From contig NC_064755.1 in the NCBI RefSeq assembly GCF_011397635.1, positions 20,629,282 to 20,693,281 of the forward strand: a stretch of 64,000 bases of DNA, written 5' to 3'. Below are positions 1 to 11,771 of the stretch, in pieces (within the stretch, counting starts at the first letter, position 1; each line of letters opens with the position of its first letter). The DNA comes from Epinephelus fuscoguttatus. Its lineage: Eukaryota > Chordata > Actinopteri > Perciformes > Serranidae. A program made the position numbers and the translations under genes. A model generated the notes under the pieces. That model did no database searches, was not told the origin of the DNA, and saw only the letters and a program-made list of their open reading frames with translations.

Positions 1-3000
1 ACGTTCAAGTACTTTCACTTTGCACTGCAAAATGTGTAAGGAGGAATGCTTTTGAACGCCATTCTTCAGTGGAGGGATGCAACTCCTAGTGTTCAAGTAG
101 GGCAGGGGAGTCAGTGCTGAGGCACGACTGCACACACTACTTGAGAGTAATTTGATTTTTAAAGAGGATGCAGCACAGAGCATCTGTCATACCACACAAG
201 TCAGCCATTTAGTTACAAGGGGGCAGAGCAACAAATCTGAATTCCTGACTATGTTTTCGTTGTAGCTGTTTCTTTTGTAAACGACAAGTGCAAAAAGTAT
301 GTTGATATCAGAGATGAGGTGATTATTACAAGCCATTTTTATTTCATTTTATTTTAATTATGCTTTTGATAGCCCAACACCTATTAACCTGTAAATTAGT
401 GGATGATTTTCAAGAAAAAAAATAAAAAGTGATGTATCCATGAGGCCTTTCCTTTTAGTCTGGCACTTGCATGACTGAGTGAACTTTAGCGCTGCATTTC
501 AAAGCACCGTCTATTTAGAGGTGGTGAAATTTCAATATTATATTATGTAAATGTCTTGCCTTTTACTTTACTTCCCGTTAGCACTGGTTACAGCCAGCTA
601 GGCACATTAACATGCAGAAACTTGCTCTTTCCAGACCCAGTTGGTGCTCAGTGCAGTAAACTGAGGAGTAGCAACATTAGCCTGTAGGCTGACATGCAGA
701 AACAGTCAAATATATTCTTTGTGGTTAACCATTACCACCCCTAGAAGGAGCATCTCATCAGAAATCCACCACTTTCTGACCTCACTCCTTTCAATTTGAA
801 CACATTTTTCCTACATGCTAAACTGTTTGTCAGAATGAACAACCGCTCAGGAGACGGGGCCCTTTAAGTTTATCTACACTGATGCCCACCCTACAAAAGA
901 CACAGATATCTTCCTCAAAAACAAACAGAAGATTGTGTTTCTCTGATTACTGGAAAGCTTACAATCAAGGTTATCCACAATTTCAATACTTCAGGTACAA
1001 AATAAATAATACCTGCATCAAAGAGTACTTAGGAATTGTTAATTGATATTAGTAAAACTTGTTTATCAAATATATCAATTTTATAGAAGCTCTCGCCCAC
1101 ACCTGAGAGCTGCACAAAAGTTGTGAGTCACTATTATTCTCCCAACAGAGATGGTAGGCAGGAGGTGGACTGTAGTCTGCTTGGCTTTTATCCTTTAACA
1201 CAGAGGGGAGGGTGGCTTTGACTGCAGCAGTGGCTCAATGCTGTGTTTCCAAAGACTCTCAGTGCAGTATGTAACTGTCTTTTAGAGGTGACACTGACTC
1301 AGCCACCGCACCACAGGAGACCATTACTTTCATTCCCATCAGCCACTGCAGCAAGGCTCTCCCAACTCATAGTGACAGCCAAGTGACCTACAGAAACACA
1401 CCTGTGCTGTGAAAGAGGAGCAGGTGTCCGGTATCTCCTGTAGTATGCATGAGGCAGCATGAGTGACACACCTGAGAGATGCCTTTACCAAGAAGCTACT
1501 TCAAGCTCACTACTGTGCACGCTGTACAAACTGCAGTGCCGTCAGCTCTTCACTGCACATCCTGCATTTTCCAAACTGTACTGATACTACAATTATCCTA
1601 CTATATGAAGCTAAAAACCTAGCGTTCACATGTGCCTGTGTGAAACGCAGCCTTGTGTGATATCTGAATCACACGTGACATCAGAACTATAAATAAATAA
1701 CTACATATAAAAAAAGCATCAAATAGTCAAGTCAAGCTCGCCGGCAGCCGGCACTCTTGTTTTCAAAGTTCTTTTTCCTGAATACAACTGGGAGTGAGAT
1801 TCCTGAAATGTTTCAGATAACCCACAGACAAAACCATGCAGTGAAAACACAGACGGGAGAGGGGCTCCCAGTCCCAGTCACACGCTCTGAGGGCTCAAGG
1901 GTGCTAAGTACTGTTCCCAGCCCTTCCACCTTTTCCCACCACCACTGGTCTGTGGTTTGCTTACTTGCCCACCTGTGCAACCTTCTCTTCACCATTCATG
2001 CTCCTGTGTTGCTCTCTGAATAAACCTCAATACATGAATCCTTGCAAATACACAATATTACAGCATAGGCGCTGTAAGGGTTCCCCAAAGAAAAGGAAAA
2101 AGGCAGGGGCTTCTGTAAGGCATGTCTATTATCATTAAAGATATAAAGAAATAGTGGCTGAATGAAAATTAGTCACTATTATGCTCACAAGTTGAAGACT
2201 GGCTGGCTTTTCTGTGTTTCATAAACTTATAAATTAAATACTTGGGGGTATGTGGTTGCTGGTCAGACAGTGAAAGCAGTTTCAATACACCTCTCTGGGA
2301 ACCTAATGGTTTTGACACTTCATAGGCCTAATGATTAATATTTAATTTGTATAATGAAAACATTAATGGCAACACTCACTGGAAAAATCTTCTGATCACA
2401 TCAGATAATGCAACAACACCTATGAGCAGCCTGCAATGTAATCAGAGCCCATCTCAAAGTAATGTCCACTGAAATGTTGTAATGCAAATGAAAATGAAAG
2501 TACAATAATTTTATTTGCATTACTATCACTGTGGGGATATGAACCTGTAACACATGACACCAGCTATTGTAATTCTGGGATTGCATATTGTAAGGTGCAG
2601 GGAAAAGAACTCTCCCTAAAGCAAATGATTGGCAGTTACCAGTGACAACACTGTGTCATATTGTTGTATCATAAGGTTCACACCCTCTTTGATTAGATAG
2701 CCAACATTACTTGCTAATGCTCCCCCATACCAGTCTGCAGTTAAAGTGACTTATAACCAAAGTTTTACACGTTTACGATTGTCTATGTAACGTTAAGTAC
2801 GTTACCACATGTATGACTAAGATGTGGTGCTAGCGTATCGTTTAACTCACTGATAGCTAACTTACGAACTTCACCAAATAAAAAGCGAAACTGTCCCAAA
2901 AGAAAAGACTAGAAGAAGCAAACACGCCATCTTAAGTTAGTGTAGGCTTAAATGAAAACCATAATACTGAGAATGCATATCAGGCTACCAGGCTAGCTTT

Positions 3001-3409
3001 AGCTCGACCCTGTTTTATCATTCAACCCATGGATGTGTTTAACACAATCAAAGCTAACAAACTAGCCGGGGTTAGCATAGTTAGCCTCGTTAGCCAGCCA
3101 TTCAGTCTGCACCACAACCTCATCGGAAGCAACTTTAGAACACTGTAGTGCTTGGGAAGTATATTTAGAGACGATAATCCCGGCATTTATCCGCCATTTT
3201 CACGAGGGCTTGGTGTATTTTTAACCCACCGTGGCTCGGTGTATCTGGGCTCGGGAATGAAACGGAAGTTACTTTAGCAAACTAACGTTAGCGAGCTAAA
3301 TGCTACAGTTAGCACACAAAACCGTTTAAACGGTGTATGTGACGTTAGAGTTTTGGCCATGACAGAAAAGTAAGACGTGCTGCTGCCGTGTAAAGTGTGA
3401 CATAATTAC
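1..3409 (-). other. ube2n intron 1 (partial), no exon seen
   Basis: This stretch lies downstream, on the minus strand, of the ube2n exon 1 donor. I looked for the conserved remainder of Ubc13 (the active-site HPN region and the tail) and found no matching frame, so the following exons are left of the window. The short open frames here show no family resemblance. Many TTAGC-rich bits near 2.8-3.3 kb are ordinary fish intron or CpG-flank sequence. Confidence 0.6.
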
Positions 3410-3540
3410 CTTAAGGATCCTGCGGGGCAGTCCTGCCATCTTGTCTTAAATGCGGGGTTTTTATTTTAGCTCTCAGTATCTCCTCTCTGTCGTTGGCATT
3501 GACAGCAAACACTCGTCTTCCGGGTTCTCTGCGTAATGGC
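3180..3540. promoter_or_regulatory. CpG-rich promoter region of ube2n
   Basis: CpG dinucleotides and G+C are locally enriched in a window that is otherwise AT-rich and CpG-poor. The segment surrounds the first coding exon of ube2n on the minus strand, as expected for a housekeeping CpG-island promoter. No TATA box is evident. Whether it also fires towards the plus-strand C1q gene cannot be told from sequence. Confidence 0.55.
3410..3439 (-). CDS. ube2n: Ubiquitin-conjugating enzyme E2 N (Ubc13), first coding exon only
   Basis: On the minus strand an ATG opens ten codons reading MAGLPRRILK, followed directly by a consensus donor GTAAT. Human UBE2N starts MAGLPRRIIK and its first coding exon also ends after ten codons, so the match is in sequence and gene structure. 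The family E2 pairs with Uev1/Mms2 to build K63-linked ubiquitin chains in DNA-damage tolerance and NF-kB signalling. The piece here holds only the N-terminal helix start that contacts E1 and RING E3 ligases; the catalytic cysteine is encoded outside the window. One conservative Ile-to-Leu change is seen at residue 9. Teleosts can carry two copies (ube2na, ube2nb) and ten codons cannot decide which this is. Confidence 0.85.
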
Positions 3541-4699
3541 AGTGGATGTAGCTGATGGAGCGAGGCAATAATTTAAAAATAAAATAAAATAAAATAAAAT
3601 AAAGAAAAGGCAGGGCAAGAATCCATCTGGTGCATACATATTACAAAAGTAATTATTAATATAATATAAAGGATCAAAAAATACTCTACAGCCCTGCACC
3701 TCCTCACAGTGAGCAAAATTTGAATATTCACTTGACTGACGAATTGAAAATCAGTTTGGTCTTTATAATAACGTATTTTATCACAACATTAGAGAAATAT
3801 ATGTTAATATAATAAATGTAATTTACCCAACAAATCAATTTCTGAAGTAATGCATTAATAACACTTCTGAATTCCCTGGATTTTGTGATACTGGCAGAGA
3901 AACAAATTTAAGATTTCCTTTTAAATTAATTTGTTTAAAAGTTTTTGAAATGAGAAACAATCATTCAAAGAAAATTTCACAGACTTTTTTAAAACAATTG
4001 TATTGACATTTACACCTTCTTATTTTGAGTTAAAATAAAGACATTTCCACCTTAAATTGATGGAGAAAAGACACACACTGGTGCATAAAAGTTCACCAGA
4101 ATACAGGAAATTAAGTGTTAAATGCTCAAAATTTCCAGTGGGAGGACTCCCAACCCCCTGTTTCATATGTGTCATCCCCCAATATTGTAAACAAATAAAT
4201 AAAACCCTACCCCCTTGAGTACAAAGCTGTAGGCCACAGGCAGACGGACAAAATAAAAAAAAATGAAATAAAATAAAATATCTGAGAGCCATCAAGACAA
4301 TTGTTATTTAGACAGCCTTGAAACCCTTTTTTAAAAAGTTCATTCTTCTCTTTAAGTTTAGCCTTCATAGCTTTGTGAGTACGAGACAAATGACAAAAAC
4401 TCACACAAATTACGATAATATAATAGCAGCAGTTTTACAACAAGTAATGGATCAAACCATTTAACGCACACATAATTAAATAATTTGAAAAGGAGAGTGA
4501 GAAAATCCTTTTGTTTTGGAATCTCAATATTATTTTACTGCCAATACTAATTATTTCTAATTTTCACAAGTAGAATTGTTGAATTTGAATACTTTTCCTA
4601 CAGCTGCTGAGTTGTCATTTTACCCTCCAAAACACTCTTGTTTATACCATTGCATCAGCATGAAGTTTATGCATTACAGCACCAGTGGCACCCCAAGAA
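3541..4699. other. Intergenic, AT-rich, no gene seen
   Basis: There are no recognisable exons. It holds an (AAAAT)n pentanucleotide run at about 3570-3605 and a second short one near 4262-4280. Short open frames here are driven by AT-rich low-complexity sequence. Confidence 0.6.
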
Positions 4700-5240
4700 A
4701 ATTTCCAGAGATGTAGCCAGAATGGGGCCACTGAAAAGCTTGGGCTGGCACACAAAACCAAAAGAGAGTTAAGGAATCGTATACTGAAGTACTTTAATTT
4801 CTTAGTTTAAAGTTAATATAACTAATTATCTGATGTGCATTGACTAATACAAGTAGAGCTAACATTCAGAATTCCAAAACAATCCTGTTAATATGTCGTG
4901 TATCTGCACATGTTAGGTAATTTGTTGTTCTTCTAACAGGCTGGTTGTCCATATCCTTAAAAAGTGAAATACACAACTTAATTTGAAGGAGTGCATTGAT
5001 TGTAAGGAAGAAAACATTTACTGGGAACAAGCATTCCCAAGTTTAGGAGAGACTCGTTGGTACCTGTAGAACCCATTTTCATTCAGATATCTTGAGATGA
5101 GAGTTTAAGGGACCCCTTTGAAAGTGGCCATTTCAGTTGCCAAAATTTAGCCTAACTTTGGAAAGTTATTTAGCCACCTTTCGGACAAGCTATGATGACA
5201 TGGTTGGTACCAGTGAATGCCTTAGGTTGTCTAGTTTCAC
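4700..5240 (-). repeat. Interspersed repeat, copy A of an inverted pair
   Basis: Read in reverse complement, this segment matches 10085-10650 over nearly its whole length. Shared blocks include the end containing CTTAGGTTGTCTAGTTTCAC (here forward, there reversed), the AATGGGTTCTA block, the AATTAGTGATATTAAC block and the GGCCACTGAAAAGCTTGGG block. The two copies differ by many substitutions and small indels, so they are old. I cannot assign a named family. Confidence 0.75.
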
Positions 5241-6983
5241 GAGATACCACTACCTTCTAGCTTAAAAAATGAGCTCACCACAACCTCTTAAAGACAGTAC
5301 TACTGGCCTACGTTAGTTTGGGGGGCAGTAGGGAAGCACCTGGGGGCACCACTGTAAAGCACCTGAGAAGCAGAACTCTAAATTTACCTTGGCTATGCGG
5401 ATATTAATATGGCAGCTCATTATTTGGCAGTTTCATTCATTTTCAGTGCTTCCAAATCCAGGACCTTGTTTATCTAAATTGTCTGCTGGATTTGGAAGCA
5501 AAAGTTTCTCTGAAGTTGTAAACCCAAACTTTGTGTCCCACTGCTCCTCTATCTGTCTTAGACAAAACAAAGCATGAATTAGACTTCCACGAGCCAATAA
5601 GGCTATGGCACAGCTGCATTTTCACTTTTTTTTTAGCACTGCTGGCTGAATGGGAGCTACAGATTGGAGGGGACTCGAAGCTCCTCCTCCTGGCATGTCT
5701 GTATGGACAGACACATTGTACCTTTGGGTGTCAGGCCTGATACATGGGCATTAGCTGTGCAGCAAACTAAGAGGAACTTTATCTGAAAACTTGTCTATTT
5801 AGACGAAGTCCAGCATGCACTTTCTCTCCCAGCATATCCCAGCAGGTGGGTTTGATATTTCTGTTGGTTTCTCTTTTAAGCATGAAGTGGAAAGAAAGAT
5901 GTATCTGCGTATGATCTTTTTTTTTTTTTGGTCTTTTTTTGCTTCATAACATGGATTTTACTCAACAAGAAAAGGAAAAATTATTGAAATGTTTAAGTGT
6001 TATTTTGAGCTGATTTTAATCTTGAGGTGAGAGTATCTGACTCCTATAAAGCTTGTCTTTTGCAGAATCACTCATTTCCTGACACTGACTTTGACTTTTC
6101 CACCACAGTTTAGGGCTAAATATCTATCATTAGTGTTTTGTAAAATATGTTATTATTACAGGCAACAGCGGAAACAGCCAGGTGTAAAATCTGAGCCTTT
6201 AATTACCACTCATGTTTGTTGCCCTCCAGGTGCAAGGTTTCCACTCATTTAGTTGTGACCATGGAAGTTTGTCAGACCAATCTGAGCTTGTGGCAGTTCA
6301 TATTGATCTATTTCTGTAAGCAAACACTATGAAATATTAAAGCAAGAATAGCAAATTTGTTTAAAATAGATAATACGTTTCTATCTGAATCAGAATATGG
6401 CATGCTCTTCAGTGTAGGTAAAGGTAAAATGGCAGAATCACAGGAATGTACACAAACTAAGTCCCTAAAAAATTATTCTAAAAGCTTTTCATGAAAACAT
6501 CAACATAACATGTAATGACAGATTTTCGGCAACTTATCTAAGAGGTATCTTTTTGCATTCTGCCCTGCCCCACCTCACCAAACCTCCAAAGTTTTCCATT
6601 GTTCCACAGACACAGGAACAGATGAACCAGCACCTAATCTAGTCCCTTCTCTCAGTGCACAGAGAGAACAGACAATATCAGCCACATTACAGGGGCTGCT
6701 GCTCCCACAGATCGATCTCGACAGGGCTCACCCACACTTCCTTATCAACTTGGAATATTAAATATAGAGGCATTATGAGTTTAGCTTAGTCTGTTGCACA
6801 AGACTCATAATATGAGTTGTCAGCAGTTCAACCAAACAGTTTTGTCCCCTGGATAAAAATGTTGAAATATTCCTTTAATCATCTTTTTGACCCCTTCAGA
6901 TTTATCTTCTGACCCCTTTAGGAGTTCTGACCATCAGTTTGGGAGCTACAAGATTGGACTTTTACTTTGTACAGCGAAAACCA
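5241..6983. other. Intergenic, nothing recognised
   Basis: I see no coding exon, RNA gene or clear transposon end. T-rich runs occur near 5930. If the C1q gene has an upstream coding or untranslated exon, it lies in this interval or further left, but no candidate stands out. Confidence 0.5.
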
Positions 6984-8058
6984 GAGGTGTGGACTCGAGT
7001 CACATGACTAGGACTCAAGTCAGACTCAAGTCACAAATCGGAAGACTTTAGGCTTGACTTGAAAAAGTAAAAAAAAGACTTGACTTGGACTTTAACACCA
7101 CAGACTCGTGACTTCACTTGGACCCTTTTCTTTGAGTCTTTTGACTAGAAAATACTTGATACCTTCCTCCAAAGACTAAAAAGCTGACTCAGTTGAAATT
7201 TACACAATTCACTTCCAGCAAGTCGACACTAAATTCTCCAGATCCACTTTTTTAAACCACTCTGACTGCAACCAGTCAAATTGCAAGGGAGAACCACAAA
7301 GAACTAATGTTACTTCACTGAAATACAGTTGGAAAAAAATGATACCAAAGATCATTTTGTTTTTGCACAAAAGCTGTGCGGTGGTCAACAAAAAACTAAT
7401 TGCAGTATGCAAAACATGCAAGTTAAAATTACAGACAGAGATACAACAACTTGTTTTAACAAAAACATTTAAATTTTGAAAAGCATTCATGATTATTGTA
7501 AATTTAATATATTATTACTCTGATGTTAAAATGGCATTACATTTTGTAAAATTCACTCTTTTACTTTATTTTATTTTATTTATTTTGCAATAAAGCGATT
7601 ACTGTACAGTACACAAAAAGTCAAGGGCACATTAACAGCCAAAAGAGATCATATAAAATAAGAACAAGACAAACGATAAAAACAAAGGGTATACAAACTA
7701 ATTCCAAAAAAAACCCCAGCAACAACAAAAAACAAAAACAAATGGAAGACAACACAATTTCAAACTAATGGGTAAAAAAAAAAGCAAGGGGCATCGGTGG
7801 CTTAGTGGTAGAGCAGGTGCCCCATGTACAAGGCTGTTGCCACAGCGGCCCGGGTTCGAGTCCAGCCTGTGGCCCTTTGCTGCATGTCTCTCCCTCTCTC
7901 TCTCTCCCCCTTTCATGCTTCACTGTCCTGTCAATTAAAGGTAAAAGCTTAGGACACAGTACTTGCCTATCTTGACTTGGGATTTGACATGAGACTTGAG
8001 TGCAAAGACTTGAGGCTAACTCATGACTTGCCAAACAAAGACTTAGTCCCACCTCTAG
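6984..8058. mobile_element. hAT-like non-autonomous DNA transposon, interrupted by a SINE
   Basis: The left end reads CAGAGGTGTGGACTCGAGTC. The right end, reversed, reads CTAGAGGTGGGACTAAGTC, giving imperfect terminal inverted repeats. The sub-terminal parts are rich in GACTTGAGTC-type repeats on both sides, which is characteristic of a common fish family starting CAGAGGTGGGAC. No transposase frame is present. The expected 8-bp target duplication is not recognisable, so the copy is old. A tRNA-derived SINE sits inside. The right end is only about 100 bp from the acceptor of the C1q exon. Confidence 0.65.
7785..7950 (+). mobile_element. tRNA-derived SINE
   Basis: The head shows RNA polymerase III promoter boxes: an A-box-like TGGCTTAGTGGTAGAGC and a B box GGTTCGAGTCC about 45 bases later, spaced as in a tRNA. 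A tRNA-unrelated body rich in CTCTCT follows, then a tail near CAATTAAAGG. This is a SINE and not a functional tRNA gene: the acceptor stem does not close and the body continues. It is nested in the hAT-like element around it. Confidence 0.75.
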
Positions 8059-8160
8059 TAAATAAAAACAAAAAACATCTCAAATATATAACTCACTACA
8101 ACTTTCAGAGACTTCTGTTTGTCATCTGTAAATGTAATTTCTTTGACTTTCTGTTTTTAG

Positions 8161-9218
8161 CTCGGTGGGGCGCACACCTGGCTTGTGTATTCATCATGAT
8201 CACCTTCTCTGGACCAGCTTCACCCCTTCACGCCCCTCCAGTGGCCACAGGTCTCCGTTCTGCTTTCTCCGCCACACGAACCAACAGTGTAGTGGGAGGC
8301 AAGCAGAAGGCCGTGACCTTCAACAGGCTCATGGTCAACATCGGAGGGGATTTCAGTCCAGACACCGGTCACTTCCGCTGCCGCATCCCTGGGGCTTACT
8401 ACTTCTCCTTCTCTGTGGGGAAATTTCCAAAGAAAATGCTCTCTGTGATACTGGTGAAGAATGGAGAGGAGGTGCAGGCTATAGCGTACGATGACTACAG
8501 AAAGAAAGGGAGGAAAGTTCAAAGCCAAAGCGTCATGATCAGTCTGAAGGAGATGGACACAGTGTGGCTGCTTCTACAGCAGAGTCCTCAGTATGCTCTG
8601 TACAGCAATGCTGGCCCTTACATCAGTTTCTCTGGCTACCTCGTCTATCCTGACGTCTCCCCAACCGGCTTCATCAGCAACCACCTGTCCCCATCAGGGC
8701 TGTCCTACCCAAACTGCCCCCCTCAGGCTGACCCCTCGGCCAGAGGTCAGACGTCAGAGCAGCCACGGTCTGCCTTCTCTGTGGCACGGACCTCCACATT
8801 CATAGGTCAGAGTATTAGGCAACAGGAGAAGCCACCTCTGACCTTTGATGTGGAATACGTTAACATCGGGGGGCATTTCAACAAAACCTCAGGCCTGTTC
8901 ACCTGCCACTTCCCGGGAGCTTACTTCTTCGCCTTCACTGTGGGGAAACACCCTCGTAAGGCTGTGTCTGTGAAGCTGATGACCGGGAAGGGTGAGGTGC
9001 AGGCGATGGTGTTCGATGAGGACACTTCAAAGAGAAGAGAAATGCAAAGTCAGAGCTTGCTGCTGGCTCTCCGTCGCGGCGACAAAGTGTGGCTGTACAG
9101 TCAGCAGGATGAGCGTTACGCTGTCTACAGCAACCAGGGGAGGTACACCACCTTTTCTGGTTTCCTGGTTTATCATGAAGCAGAAACAGTCAGCTCTGAA
9201 TCTATTAACCCTTCATAA
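8161..9218 (+). CDS. c1qtnf4: Tandem C1q-domain secreted protein, C1QTNF4 (CTRP4)-like; main coding exon
   Basis: The exon opens after a pyrimidine-rich acceptor ending TTTTTAG and reads through to a TAA at 9216-9218. It encodes two C1q globular domains, roughly 8255-8675 and 8767-9175. Each begins with an R-S-A-F-S-x-x-R-T motif and ends with F-S-G-(Y/F)-L-V-Y; both carry the VNIGG(D/H)F and GAY(Y/F)F(S/A)F core strands. There is no collagen stalk. Two C1q domains without collagen is the layout of C1QTNF4, a secreted cytokine-like factor, and the second domain keeps its R-R-E-M-Q-S-Q-S and LALRRGD signatures. The acceptor splits a codon (phase 1), so the initiator Met must come from an upstream exon I could not find. 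The first residues ([19 protein letters not shown]) look like a signal-peptide core. An in-frame ATG at 8196 would leave a protein with no complete signal peptide. An AATAAA follows 430 bases after the stop. Confidence 0.85.
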
Positions 9219-9646
9219 CCCCATCTGTTGTTATTGTAGAAAATCTGTAGATCATTTCTATGTTGATGGAGCAGAAGAATAATTAATCTGTGGTCAGTAT
9301 AGTGTAACTACTTAATACATTTTCTTTACAGTAACTCCAGGGATATTTGTTGCCGAATGACTCCACAAGATGGTGCTATGATACAGTTATTGACACTAAC
9401 AACATGTAACGTGGTTATTTTTGTCCTTTAAGTGCAATTAGCTGTAAGACATTACAAAAAATGTGTCTATATAACAACTTGTAGATTAAATGGCAAATTT
9501 GGGTTTTGTTAAAAGATAAATTTACTTTTAAAATTCTTTGTACTTAGATGTTACAAAAAGCTTTTTTTACATGTAAAAATGATGACTGCATGGCATGGAA
9601 TACTATGTAAATGATGTATAGTTTATTAAAACCTACTGACTGTAAA

Positions 9647-9652
9647 AATAAA
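9647..9652 (+). terminator. AATAAA polyadenylation signal of the C1q gene
   Basis: A canonical AATAAA lies about 430 bases after the stop codon of the C1QTNF4-like exon, in AT-rich 3'-UTR-like sequence. It is the first AATAAA in the correct orientation after the stop. Confidence 0.6.
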
Positions 9653-9699
9653 ATTTAGAATACATCATGGTCATGTAGTGATGATAGGCTTATTGTGTA

Positions 9700-10084
9700 A
9701 CTTTTATACTGTAGATGTATCTGTATCTGTTTGATGTTTTACATGCGTTTCAATAGAAAAATAAACAAATTCATACACTTAAAAATAAATAAATAAATAA
9801 ATTTAAAAGGTGTTGTGTCTCCTAATGTTAACATGATGCAGCCTGTTGCATTGAGTACAAACTCACTGTCATTTAAATGTATGTTGTCTGCGCAAATGTT
9901 GATCCTCACTACAACTATTACTACTACTACTGCTGCCACTATTAAATGCTCTGCTACAGTGTCTCTCCTACTATACACAGTAGCACCTGTATTAGCACCT
10001 AGCCTCCTGATACATTTGCCGCCCACCCTGGCAAAAATGATTGAGGCTGAGGCTGTGGTACTTGCGCACACGCTGGTGGTATTG
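9700..10084. other. Intergenic gap between c1qtnf4-like 3' end and repeat copy B
   Basis: This is low-complexity sequence with a short (AAAT)n stretch near 9780-9803 and ACT-rich trinucleotides near 9910-9930. There is no gene-like content. Confidence 0.5.
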
Positions 10085-10650
10085 TGAAACTAGACAACCT
10101 AAGGTATCCATCAGTTCTAACCATGTTGATACAGCATGTCAGGAAGGGGCAAAATAATGTTCCAAATTTAGGCTAAATTTTGGTGAAGGAACAACTGGCA
10201 TGTCCATTTTCAAAGGGGTCTCTTGAGCTTTCACCTCATCTGAATGAAAATGGGTTCTATGGATACTCAAGAGTCTCACCTAAACTTGTTTTCTCCCTTA
10301 CAATCAATGCACTCCTTCAAATTAAAGTTGTACATTTGTCTTTTTAAGGAAAAGGACAACCAGCCCGTCTGATGAACCATGAATTGCCTAACATGTATAG
10401 ATACGTTGAAATATTAACTAAACTGATATTAGTCCATGCACATCAGATAATTAGTGATATTAACTGTAAAATAAGAAACCAAAAAATATATATGTGTGCG
10501 CTTCCTTCACTTTCCATATTGACAAAGTTTTCAACTAGCCTATGTACCTCAAAAGCATAAGCAAATTCCTGAAATTTACTCTTGGCTTTTGGTTTTGGTG
10601 TGCCATCCCAAGATTTTCAAGTGGCCCCATCTGGCAACCCCTATGATTAC
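10085..10650 (+). repeat. Interspersed repeat, copy B of an inverted pair
   Basis: This is the reverse-complement partner of 4700-5240. The two copies bracket the C1q exon about 4.8 kb apart in opposite orientations. No open frame shared between the copies suggests a coding capacity. Confidence 0.75.
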
Positions 10651-11224
10651 GCCTACCACAATTAACAACAACTACAGCAATAGCAGAGGTATACCAACAA
10701 AGACAGACACATATAGAGAAAGAACTTCATGAAAAAGAGAAAATTGAGGAACCTAACATTAAAGATTCAAACCAATTAACAAATGTAATGGTATTAAAAT
10801 AGTCCACAATGGCATTAAATATTCCTTAATCATATAAAACTGGCCAAAATATATAAAAATACATCCTGTGGTTGAGGTGCATTTTCTCTGATACTCCACT
10901 GAATTGAAATATTAACAGAGGGTTTCATGTAGGAATTAATAAGGCATAAAAAGTCATTGTTTTTGTTGTTACAGTCTATCTAACAGAGGACCATATTTCA
11001 TCTGGGAGACTGTCAGGCATTAACATTTTAATCTTCAGTCAATGTTTTCAGTTCATTGTGATATTTTCAGAAAGATTAAAGAGGAGGAGGAACCATTATT
11101 TTCCAGATGTACCAGATGTTGTATTTCCTGTACTCCTGAACAATTGTTTCCTCTGTGCTGACAGGTATGAAAGTAAACGTAAGAATGTTCCAACATACAT
11201 TTTTTTTTCCTGTTAATCTGGTTG
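10651..11224. other. Intergenic, nothing recognised
   Basis: AT-rich spacer before the 3' end of nr1h4. No exon or transposon end is visible. Confidence 0.5.
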
Positions 11225-11230
11225 TTTATT
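11225..11230 (-). terminator. nr1h4: Candidate nr1h4 polyadenylation signal
   Basis: TTTATT on the plus strand is AATAAA on the minus strand, about 540 bases after the nr1h4 stop. It is the first such hexamer downstream of the stop that I found, giving a plausible 3' UTR length. Confidence 0.45.
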
Positions 11231-11771
11231 GAGGCGGACAACTTTTGCGTATTTACAGCAAGAACATGTGCAAGTACTGTGAGTTTTACAAATAAAAAAT
11301 AAACTAAGCCATTATTAAACTCAATGTAATCTAAACTTTACACTTTCTATGAGCACCATCTTTACATTGAATAAGTTTCAGTTTGTTCTCGTCCAACTAA
11401 TAACTTTGGGACTTTAAAGAGAAGTTCTAAAGAGAAGTTTTCCAGATCCCACCTTTGAACAGTTTCCCCTTTGCACTGAAAACTCTGTCACAACATCTCA
11501 ACAATGAGACTGAGTCTAAGTTGGCTGAATCACACAGTGGGCAAACACGATGATGTTGTGAGTCATTAAAAATACACAAGCAGAATAAACACAAACAGTA
11601 CTCTAAACCATTCAAAGAGTCAGGACTGACTGCAGCAACAGGTGATGCAGGGATTTCATTCCACATCCTCACATCCTCCAGTATAAATATGCCCTGTAGT
11701 CGTATGATGACTGTCTTGCAAGTTGAAATGTTCGTGCTATCATCCCTTTGTTACGCCTTTCTCCTGGTGTG

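Noticed and set aside
7790-7865. Functional tRNA gene
   Set aside because: A and B boxes are present but the tRNA arms do not close, and a SINE body and tail follow.
7977-8160. Extension of the C1q open frame upstream of 8161
   Set aside because: It runs through the end of a hAT-like repeat (GACTTGAGTC words) and across a good splice acceptor; no family similarity.
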